Source of the DNA: an uncultured Lachnospiraceae bacterium
GTDB lineage: Bacteria > Bacillota > Clostridia > Lachnospirales > Lachnospiraceae
Reading direction: 5' to 3'
Length of the DNA: 7,937 nucleotides
Assembly: GCA_910577735.1 (NCBI GenBank)
Contig: CAJTOO010000061.1
Span: 1 to 7,937, forward strand
Made by a program: the position numbers and the translations under genes. This document shows positions 1-5,758 of this stretch, one piece after another. Below the pieces are notes generated by a model. That model did not search any database. It was not told the origin of the DNA and saw nothing but the letters and a program-made list of their open reading frames with translations. Position 1 is the stretch's first letter, and each line of letters opens with the position of its first letter.

Positions 1-60
1 AAGCCAAGCCAAGCCAAGCCAAGCCAAGCCAAGCCAAGCCAAGCCAAGCCAAGCCAAGCC
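1..60. repeat. AAGCC pentanucleotide tandem array (12 perfect copies)
   Basis: Twelve uninterrupted copies of AAGCC occupy the left edge and probably continue beyond it. Three units make 15 nt, so any forward frame through the array encodes a five-residue repeat of Lys-Pro-Ser-Gln-Ala; the reverse strand encodes a Gly-Leu-Ala-Trp-Leu type repeat. None of the six frames has a stop inside the array. The frame starting at base 2 meets TAG at 62-64. The array could therefore be the C-terminal tail of a gene lying off the window, a non-coding microsatellite, or an assembly artefact at a fragment end; the window cannot decide between these. Confidence 0.95.
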
Positions 61-114
61 TTAGGCGATTTATGCCCTTTTTTGGGCGTTCACTCCTTAA
101 AATCAGTATTACAT

Positions 115-171
115 AGCCGCTGTCTTCACAGAACAAAAACAGTAAGTTTCTCGTGAAGATAGCGGCTTTTT
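115..171 (+). terminator. Intrinsic terminator upstream of the surface-protein gene
   Basis: A 15-bp stem is formed by AGCCGCTGTCTTCAC (115-129) and GTGAAGATAGCGGCT (153-167), with one G-U wobble and a loop of about 23 nt. The run of T at 167-171 follows at once and a second T5 lies at 175-179. This is the layout of a rho-independent terminator reading rightwards. It fits the end of a gene located to the left, perhaps the frame that stops at 62-64, and it separates that transcription from the large gene at 354. Confidence 0.8.
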
Positions 172-200
172 GCGTTTTTGCATGGCAGGAGGGCAGGAAG

Positions 201-281
201 ATGGTGTACCGTAGTATGAACTGGAAGCAGCCTTCTTTAGCAGACATAACTTTATACAGATATAAAAGGAAAACGGCTTAG
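201..281 (+). pseudogene. 26-codon mini-ORF; possible relic of an IS5-like transposase N-terminus
   Basis: An ATG at 201 is preceded by a perfect AGGAGG (187-192) at 8-nt spacing and opens a 26-codon frame ending in TAG at 279-281. The product contains KQPSLADI followed by YRYKRKT. From memory this resembles the start of IS5-family transposases, which carry a Q-[LP]-[ST]-[FL]-A-D motif and then a K-R-[KR]-x-T motif. The frame stops right where the family would continue. The frame then reads past two stops into GEFLIR, loosely like the next conserved block. The alternatives are a short leader peptide for the downstream surface-protein gene or a chance ORF. The ribosome site is the strongest evidence; the transposase link is weak and unchecked. 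Confidence 0.3.
237..266 (+). promoter_or_regulatory. Candidate promoter for the surface-protein gene
   Basis: TTAGCA (237-242; 4 of 6 matches to TTGACA) and TATAAA (261-266; 5 of 6 to TATAAT) are separated by 18 nt, leaving a leader of about 80 nt before the ATG at 354. The site overlaps the mini-ORF at 201-281, so the two readings compete. No operator or riboswitch is recognised between 172 and 353. Confidence 0.3.
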
Positions 282-340
282 TAACTTTGTGGAGAATTCC
301 TAATTAGATGATTCAAGAAGGATGATAACACGAAAAGCAA

Positions 341-345
341 AGGAG
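341..345 (+). promoter_or_regulatory. Ribosome binding site of the surface-protein gene
   Basis: AGGAG lies 8 nt before the ATG at 354, in an A-rich purine tract. This fixes the start upstream of the second Met codon (residue 10), which directly precedes the basic patch of the signal peptide. Confidence 0.8.
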
Positions 346-353
346 AAAAAGAC

Positions 354-3300
354 ATGGATGAACAAAGAGCATGGATCAAAATGAGGAGAAAGAGGCGTCT
401 GCGTGTCCTGGCGGTAGTACTCTGTCTGAGTGTATTGTTTGTGACTTATCCGAACATATTGGAGACACTTTCTGTCTTTGCGTCGGAAAACGGAAGTGAG
501 GAGAATGTTTTGTATGTGTCAGGCTTTTGTGACTTATCTGACGAGATAAAGGAACAGACAGTTCCGGTCGGTACGGGAATGGAAGAACTGGCGTTGCCCG
601 ATACACTGAAGGCATACATGGCACAGGCTGATGAAGATTCATCAGTGGATATAGACAAGGACGCAGATGACCGTGAGGATGAAGAAGCCGATCAGGGAAC
701 GGAAGAGCAGCCAGACGGGGAAGAAGCCGATCAGGGAACAGAAGAACAGCCAGGCGGGGAAGAAGCCGATCAGGGAACGGAAGAACAGCCAGGCGGGGAA
801 GAAGCCGATCAGGGAACAGAAGAACAGCCAGGCGGGGAAGAAACTGGTACGGAGGATCAGGATGCCGGCACGGAGGAAACTGACGAAAACGTGCAGGAAA
901 CGACGGAGGAATCCGGTGATACAGAACAAAACACAGATACAGAGAAGGAAGAACAGGAGGCACAGCCGGAGGAAATTGCTACGTCAGATACAGACGCAGA
1001 AATCAGGCAGGAGACCCATACTGTTGCCTTGCAGGAGTATCAGGCAGAGAATGAGATAACGGTCAAACGATTAGAAGATTCTTCCAAGGAAAACACGGAG
1101 ACTGAAATCATAGAAAATCGTCAGTCAGATGACGCAGATACCGTCACCATTACCGGTATCACATGGCAGTCCGATCCGGCGTATGATAAGGAGACAGAGG
1201 ACGATTATATCTTTACTGCCGTTCTGCCGGAGGGGTATGTGCTCATGGAAGATGTCAGCATGCCGCAGATAGTAGTGACAGTGAAGGAGAGTGAAAATGT
1301 CCGCTTCTTTTTGGAGCGCGCTGAGGCTCTGCCTGATCTGGAATCCATGATTGAGGACGCGCCCGGTGAGGACGAGAAGGGATATGGGGAGTGGGAAACA
1401 CACTTTCTGGAATCCCTTTCGGAAGCTGAAAGTTTAAGAGAAATGTATGATGCTTTTACGGAGACAGAACAGGCACAGATACCTGAGGATATTTATGAAA
1501 AGCTCGCGGCGTGGTGGGAGTATGCCGATCTTATGGAGGAAGGGACTGTGTATGTATCCGGCACGGGCTGGGAACTTAATGATAGTGGTGTGCTGACGAT
1601 TGAATCGGATGCGGGAATGTTGGACTGGAGGGACAATGGCAGAACAACTGATAATATAGGCAATGTAAAACAAATAGTAATAAAAGACGGTGTGACAACC
1701 ATAAATGAAAGAGCGTTTATGGATTGCGGAAATCTGATAAATATAGGGATACCGTCAAGTGTGACTACAATGGGAATGCAGGCGTTTATGAATTGTCGAA
1801 GTCTGACGAGTATAGAGATACCGTCGAGTGTGACAAGCATATGGGAATCTGTTTTTGAAAATTGCAGCGGACTGACAAGTGTAACGATGCCAGACAGTGT
1901 AAGTGGTATAGGAAAAAGGGGATTTTATGGCTGTCGAAGTCTGACGAGTATAGAGATACCGTCGAGTTTGACAAGCATTGGGGAATCTGTTTTTGAAAAT
2001 TGCAGCAATCTGACAAGCATAACGATACCAAACGGTGTGGAAAGAATAGGAATGATGGCGTTTAAAAGCTGCAGTGGACTGCAGAATGTAACTATGTCAG
2101 AAAACCTGATAAGCATCTCTTCATCGGCATTTATGTACTGCAGCAGTCTGAAAGAGATAGAAATACCGTCTACATTGAAGTCGATAAGTGCCAATACGTT
2201 TAACGGTTGCAGTAGTCTGACGAGTATAGAAATACCGTCAAGCGTGACAAGCATAAAAAGTACTGCGTTTAAAGGCTGCAGTAGTCTGACCAAAATAGAA
2301 ATACCGTCAAGCGTGACAAGCATAGGAACTTATGCGTTTGAAAACTGCAGTAGTCTGACCGAAATAGTAATATCGGAAAACGTGACGAGTCTGGAAACGA
2401 AAGTGTTTAATGGCTGCAGAAGTCTGTCCAAAATAGTAATACCGGAAAACGTGACAAGAATAGGAGAATATGCATTTGGTGGCTGCAGAAGTCTGACTGA
2501 AATAGTAATACCGGAAAACGTGACAAGCTTAGGAAGATATGCATTTTATGGCTGCAGCAGTCTGACAGAAGTAACAATACCACAAAAGGTGACAAGTATA
2601 AACCAAAGTGTATTTTCAGGCTGCAGCGGGCTGACGAGTATCAATATACCATCTGGCGTGACAAGTATAGGGTATACGGCGTTTAAAGGCTGCAGCAAAC
2701 TGACAGAAATAACGATACCAGAAGCCGTGACAAGTATAGGAGGTTCTGCGTTTTATAACTGCAGCAGTCTGACAGAAGTAACAATACCGGAAAAGGTGGC
2801 AAGCATTGAAAGCGGCGCATTTTCAGGCTGCAGCGGGCTGATAAAAGTGGAGATGCTCAGCGAGACTCCTCCGGCCACGCTTGGTTCAAATGCTTTCGAA
2901 AACTGTAATTTTGTTACGGCAAATAAAAAGGGCATCCTTGTTCCTGTGGGGAAAGTGGAGGATTACAAGGGTGCGAACGGATGGAGTAGTTATGCGGATT
3001 ATATCACGGACGGCACGCCGCAGGTTACCGAACAGCCGACGGATCAGACGGCACAGAACGGAAAGACGGTGACCTTTTCCATAACAGCGGAAGGAGAAGG
3101 AACTTTAGAGTACCAATGGCAGGTTGACAAGAAAAAAGGGACTTTTGAAAATATTGCAAATGCGACTTCTTCCACATACACCATTTCCAATGTGACGAAG
3201 ACCTATGACGGCTATAAATATCGGTGTAAGGTAACGAATGACAAAGGAATGGTAACGAGCGATGCAGCTGTATTAGCCGTGACGGATTCCGATGCCGAGA

Positions 3301-5330
3301 TAGTAGCGGCGGCTAAGAAGGTCGTGCAGGATACGCTGGCGGATATTACCGCAACTAATGAGACGACTAAGGAGAGTATCCAGAATGCAATCGACGCAGC
3401 GCTTGCCAATGCAGGTATGACGGAAGTGACCGTGGAAGTAGGCGGCCTGACCAAAACGGAAGCGACTTCAAGTGCGTCTGGAAGCATCGGCGGAAGTATC
3501 TCTATCACAAGTAAGAATGACAGCAGTGTGAAAGCCAGCGTTACAATCAGCAAGACGATAGCGAAACTGCCGCTATCGGAAGAAGAAAAAGTAGCGGCGG
3601 CTAAGAAGGTCGTGCAGGAAGCGCTGACGGGAATCACAGCCACCAATGATACGACTAAGGAGAGCATCCAGAATGTGATCGACACGGCTCTTGCCAATGC
3701 AGGTATGACGGAAGTGACCGTGGAAGTAGGTAACCTGACCAAAACGGAAGCGACTTCAAGTGCGTCTGGAAGCATCGGCGGAAGTATCTCTATCACAAGT
3801 AAGAATGACAGCAGTGTGAAAGACAGCGTAGCGATCAGTAAGACGATAGCGAAACTTCCTCTATCGGAAGAAGAAAAAGTAGCGGCGGCTAAGAAGGTCG
3901 TGCAGGAAGCACTGGCAGGCATCACAGCCACCAATGATACGACTAAGGAGAGCATTCAGAATGTGATCGACACGGCTCTTGCCAATGCGGGTATGACGGA
4001 AGTGACCGTGGAAGTAGGCGACCTGACTAAGACAGAAGCGACCACAGGTAAGACAGGAAGTATCAGCGGAAGTATCTCTATCATAAGTAAGAATGACAGC
4101 AGTGTGAAAGACAGCGTCTCGATCAACAAGACCATTCCGGCAACCGGAGAAGAAGAGCCGGATAAAGATAAGCCGGATAAAGATAAGCCCAGTGGTTCCG
4201 GATCGGGCACATCAAAGCCGCACAGACCAAAGCCGACGGACACACCGCAACAGACAGATACACCGAATCAGACGGATACACAGCGACCCACAGATACGCC
4301 ACTGGAAACACCGGCGCAGACACAGCAGACGGTTCCGTTAGTTTCCGGGACGGCAAACAGCCTTGATGGACAACCGGTGACACCGCAGATGCAGCCGCAG
4401 GGAATCCCAGGCCAGGGTGCAGGGCAGGAAAATACCATGGTAAGACAGGGCGATACGGATTCGGCTGGGACAGAAACGGAGCAGCCGCCGACAAACGGAA
4501 CGGTACAGACAGATACTGCACAGACAGATGCCACACAGCAGCCGCAGGGCAGAACCGTATCGGTGGCAGCAGATGACGGCAGAATCGTCTTATCCGGAGA
4601 ACCTGTGGCAACAGGAAATCTGACAGAAGAACTGGAGACCACCACGAAGCTTGAGGTGGGGAAAGGTGCGGTCGTTGTTACGGTAGTCTGCGAGGACAAA
4701 TATACTGCTGGCGTGACGGATACGGTTTCCGTGGTAAATGCGGTGCTGGCACCAGAGCAGGTACAGCTTATCAATGACGGTGAAAATATAGAAGTCAGAA
4801 TAGACGTGAAAGACATTTCGGAAACTGTAGCAGGACAGGATCAGGAGGTTATAGAAAGCGGCCTTACACAATACCGTGAGCAGATACCGGGACTGACGAT
4901 CGGCATGTATGCTGATATTTCAATGTTCATAAGAATGGGACAGGGTGATTGGGAGGCCGTTACTTCTACAAAGGAACCGATAGAAGTTGTCATTGGAATA
5001 CCGGAGGAGTTCAGGCAGCATGGCAGAGAGTTTTATATCATCCGATCCCATGAAGGGGAATATACCCTTTTAACGGATATGGATGACGACCCGGAAACGA
5101 TAACGATCAGTACGGATATGTTTTCTGCTTACGCCATCGCGTATGTGGAGGCAGGGAAGAACGGAGCAGGCGACGGAGCCAGATGCGGACTCTGCCATAT
5201 CTGCCCGACATTTCTTGGAATATGCTGCTTTGTCTGGCTGGCAATTATCCTGATGGCAGTCTTAACCGTGGTATTGGTGGTGCTGCGGCGCAGGAAAGAA
5301 GGAGCCGGAAAGACAGGGATAGGAATTTAA
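354..5330 (+). CDS. Giant modular BspA-like leucine-rich-repeat surface protein
   Basis: This 1658-residue protein is probably exported and anchored on the cell surface. A basic start (MRRKRRLR, 10-17) and hydrophobic core (18-31) form a signal peptide, with likely cleavage after V-F-A43. An acidic Glu/Asp/Gln region (about 90-230) contains four 13-residue repeats. A small beta domain (264-310, motif ITWQSDPAYD) and a helical Glu-rich segment (314-396) come next. From VYVSGTGW (399) a cap leads into 16 exact 23-residue LRR_5/BspA units (454-821; AFxxCSSLTxIxIP) and a C-cap. An Ig-like domain (889-977, with YQWQ and YRCKV), three 96-residue repeats (984 to about 1265), a Pro/Thr/Gln stalk (about 1266-1398) and a beta domain (1399-1596) follow. 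The tail has C1611-x2-C-x2-C-PTF, one membrane helix (about 1620-1646) and RRRK. BspA-type LRR proteins often mediate adhesion to host matrix or other bacteria; the ligand here is unknown. No terminal LPXTG is present. The frame is intact. Confidence 0.9.
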   Translation: MDEQRAWIKMRRKRRLRVLAVVLCLSVLFVTYPNILETLSVFASENGSEENVLYVSGFCDLSDEIKEQTVPVGTGMEELALPDTLKAYMAQADEDSSVDIDKDADDREDEEADQGTEEQPDGEEADQGTEEQPGGEEADQGTEEQPGGEEADQGTEEQPGGEETGTEDQDAGTEETDENVQETTEESGDTEQNTDTEKEEQEAQPEEIATSDTDAEIRQETHTVALQEYQAENEITVKRLEDSSKENTETEIIENRQSDDADTVTITGITWQSDPAYDKETEDDYIFTAVLPEGYVLMEDVSMPQIVVTVKESENVRFFLERAEALPDLESMIEDAPGEDEKGYGEWETHFLESLSEAESLREMYDAFTETEQAQIPEDIYEKLAAWWEYADLMEEGTVYVSGTGWELNDSGVLTIESDAGMLDWRDNGRTTDNIGNVKQIVIKDGVTTINERAFMDCGNLINIGIPSSVTTMGMQAFMNCRSLTSIEIPSSVTSIWESVFENCSGLTSVTMPDSVSGIGKRGFYGCRSLTSIEIPSSLTSIGESVFENCSNLTSITIPNGVERIGMMAFKSCSGLQNVTMSENLISISSSAFMYCSSLKEIEIPSTLKSISANTFNGCSSLTSIEIPSSVTSIKSTAFKGCSSLTKIEIPSSVTSIGTYAFENCSSLTEIVISENVTSLETKVFNGCRSLSKIVIPENVTRIGEYAFGGCRSLTEIVIPENVTSLGRYAFYGCSSLTEVTIPQKVTSINQSVFSGCSGLTSINIPSGVTSIGYTAFKGCSKLTEITIPEAVTSIGGSAFYNCSSLTEVTIPEKVASIESGAFSGCSGLIKVEMLSETPPATLGSNAFENCNFVTANKKGILVPVGKVEDYKGANGWSSYADYITDGTPQVTEQPTDQTAQNGKTVTFSITAEGEGTLEYQWQVDKKKGTFENIANATSSTYTISNVTKTYDGYKYRCKVTNDKGMVTSDAAVLAVTDSDAEIVAAAKKVVQDTLADITATNETTKESIQNAIDAALANAGMTEVTVEVGGLTKTEATSSASGSIGGSISITSKNDSSVKASVTISKTIAKLPLSEEEKVAAAKKVVQEALTGITATNDTTKESIQNVIDTALANAGMTEVTVEVGNLTKTEATSSASGSIGGSISITSKNDSSVKDSVAISKTIAKLPLSEEEKVAAAKKVVQEALAGITATNDTTKESIQNVIDTALANAGMTEVTVEVGDLTKTEATTGKTGSISGSISIISKNDSSVKDSVSINKTIPATGEEEPDKDKPDKDKPSGSGSGTSKPHRPKPTDTPQQTDTPNQTDTQRPTDTPLETPAQTQQTVPLVSGTANSLDGQPVTPQMQPQGIPGQGAGQENTMVRQGDTDSAGTETEQPPTNGTVQTDTAQTDATQQPQGRTVSVAADDGRIVLSGEPVATGNLTEELETTTKLEVGKGAVVVTVVCEDKYTAGVTDTVSVVNAVLAPEQVQLINDGENIEVRIDVKDISETVAGQDQEVIESGLTQYREQIPGLTIGMYADISMFIRMGQGDWEAVTSTKEPIEVVIGIPEEFRQHGREFYIIRSHEGEYTLLTDMDDDPETITISTDMFSAYAIAYVEAGKNGAGDGARCGLCHICPTFLGICCFVWLAIILMAVLTVVLVVLRRRKEGAGKTGIGI
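681..836 (+). repeat. Four 39-bp repeats encoding an acidic 13-residue unit
   Basis: Four in-frame copies of EEADQGTEEQP[DG]G cover residues 110-161 of the surface protein. The Thr codon alternates ACG, ACA, ACG, ACA, and copies 2 and 4 are identical at DNA level. This points to duplication of a two-copy 78-bp block. The tract lies just after the signal peptide and is probably a disordered, negatively charged spacer. Loss or gain of copies keeps the frame. Confidence 0.95.
1713..2816 (+). repeat. 16 x 69-bp array encoding BspA-type (LRR_5) leucine-rich repeats
   Basis: Sixteen consecutive units are each exactly 23 codons with no insertion or deletion, and a 17th degenerate unit begins at 2817. 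Each starts with [AVTG]F and has Cys at unit position 5, followed in most by Ser-x-Leu-Thr and then an Ile-x-Ile-Pro strand. Neighbouring units share long DNA stretches, showing expansion by tandem duplication. Ile is encoded by ATA in 37 of 41 cases in the 16 units, counted by eye. This is strikingly different from the downstream repeats. Confidence 0.95.
3303..4145 (+). repeat. Three 288-bp repeats encoding 96-residue domains
   Basis: Copies begin at 3303, 3591 and 3879, each at the codons for VAAAKKVVQ; the third loses similarity near its end (after KTI, about 4136). Each domain has a helical half (KESIQN...ALANAGMTEV) and a Ser/Thr/Gly-rich beta half (GSISITSKNDSSVK). I do not recognise a named family. 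Copies 1 and 2 share an 88-nt identical stretch in the second half, while the first half of copy 2 matches copy 3 far better. They probably act as stalk modules between the LRR/Ig head and the Pro/Thr stalk. Confidence 0.92.
4161..4190 (+). repeat. Two 15-bp repeats encoding DKDKP
   Basis: GATAAAGATAAGCC[G/C] occurs twice in tandem and encodes Asp-Lys-Asp-Lys-Pro twice, at the start of the Pro/Thr/Gln-rich stalk. The charged Pro repeat resembles wall-spanning spacer sequence. Confidence 0.85.
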
Positions 5331-5388
5331 AGATTGATGAGTTGTAATAAGGGGCTGCCGGTTAATACCGATTTTTAACCCCTGAAAA

Positions 5389-5462
5389 GAAGGGAGGAGA
5401 CAAACCCGCAGAATTCAGGCTTTTCAAAACCAGAATTCCCTATAGGTTCGTCTCCTTCCTTT
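5389..5462 (+). terminator. Long imperfect stem-loop, probable terminator of the surface-protein gene
   Basis: GAAGGGAGGAGACAAACC (5389-5406) pairs with GGTTCGTCTCCTTCCTTT (5445-5462) over 18 positions, with one A-C mismatch and two G-U pairs. Inside, two GAATTC copies (5411-5416 and 5433-5438) can extend the structure. A4 precedes the left arm and a short T-rich stretch ends the right arm, so it may stop transcription from either side. The T-tract is short for a classic terminator, so an RNA-stabilising structure is an alternative. Confidence 0.6.
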
Positions 5463-5470
5463 TCATCCGT

Positions 5471-5500
5471 CTGACTCTGTGTTCATGAACCTTCTATAAT
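5471..5500 (+). promoter_or_regulatory. Candidate distal promoter with a palindromic spacer
   Basis: CTGACT (5471-5476) and a perfect TATAAT (5495-5500) are 18 nt apart, directly after the stem-loop that should end the upstream transcript. A perfect 10-bp palindrome, GTTCATGAAC (5481-5490), sits in the spacer and could bind a dimeric regulator. It would drive ychF-lgt with a leader of about 250 nt. Confidence 0.45.
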
Positions 5501-5640
5501 AACAAAAAAGTGTAAAGCCTTAATAACGCAATAAACTTTATCTAACGAAAGTCTTATAAATCCTTGAAATTGCTTATTTGTCATACCCATACGATCCAGG
5601 TAGAAAATTCAATTTGAATATTCCAAAATGTCAGGAGATA

Positions 5641-5649
5641 TGCTATACT
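5641..5649 (+). promoter_or_regulatory. Candidate proximal extended -10 promoter for ychF-lgt
   Basis: TGCTATACT is an extended -10 element (TG-n-TATACT). The -35 region at 5621-5626 (TTCCAA, 17-nt spacing) is poor, as is common for extended -10 promoters. Transcription would start near 5656, about 100 nt before the ychF ATG, and would include the hairpin at 5713-5741. Confidence 0.55.
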
Positions 5650-5707
5650 ATTAGCTTGTATCAGACTCTTTTTGTTGGAATACAGATTGTGTAGCAAAAA
5701 TATAGAG

Positions 5708-5741
5708 AAAGGCGGAAATCCTTATCAATCAAGGATTTCTG
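5708..5741 (+). promoter_or_regulatory. Leader hairpin next to a Shine-Dalgarno-like site upstream of ychF
   Basis: GAAATCCTT (5715-5723) and AAGGATTTC (5731-5739) form a perfect 9-bp stem with a 7-nt loop; a G-U pair and a C-G pair extend it to 5713-5741. AAAGGCGG (5708-5715), one base off AAAGGAGG, abuts the stem but is too far from the ATG at 5759 unless the hairpin loops out the intervening bases. The only closer sites are weak: TAGG at 5744-5747 and AGGA at 5754-5757. The structure probably influences ychF translation. Confidence 0.5.
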
Positions 5742-5758
5742 AGTAGGTATAACAGGAT

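Larger units (their letters stand above)
5331..5758. other. Intergenic spacer between the surface-protein gene and ychF
   Basis: This 428-nt AT-rich spacer holds no convincing gene on either strand. It contains, in order, a weak hairpin (GGTTAA 5360-5365 with TTAACC 5375-5380), the long stem-loop at 5389-5462, two candidate promoters (5471-5500 and 5641-5649) and a leader hairpin (5713-5741) before ychF. The stretch 5501-5630 shows nothing I can name beyond an AAATCCTT copy at 5558-5565 that matches the left arm of the ychF hairpin. Confidence 0.7.

Noticed and set aside
1..60. CRISPR array
   Set aside because: The unit is 5 nt with no spacers, and no cas gene is nearby.
182..214. Ten-codon frame from ATG 182
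   Set aside because: It overlaps the AGGAGG of the better ORF at 201 and has no convincing ribosome site of its own.
376..1059. Long open frames on the minus strand and in the second forward frame across the acidic repeats
   Set aside because: They arise from the 39-bp repeats having no stops in other frames; the products are low-complexity and there is no domain evidence.
3212..3955. 247-codon open frame on the minus strand across the 96-residue repeats
   Set aside because: It has the same internal 96-codon periodicity as the sense repeats and lacks its own family signature; it is a shadow of biased codon use in the sense gene.
4134..4148. IPATG, a look-alike of the LPXTG sortase motif, at residues 1261-1265
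   Set aside because: It lies about 390 residues before the C-terminus and is followed by an acidic and Pro-rich stalk, not a hydrophobic helix and basic tail, so it cannot act as a standard sorting signal.
4123..4871. Minus-strand frames over the stalk and C-terminal domain
   Set aside because: No recognisable product, mutual overlap, and the strong sense frame explains the region.
5640..5654. ATG after AGGAG in the ychF leader
   Set aside because: It gives only four codons before TAG, the spacing is too short, and the bases are better explained as an extended -10 element.
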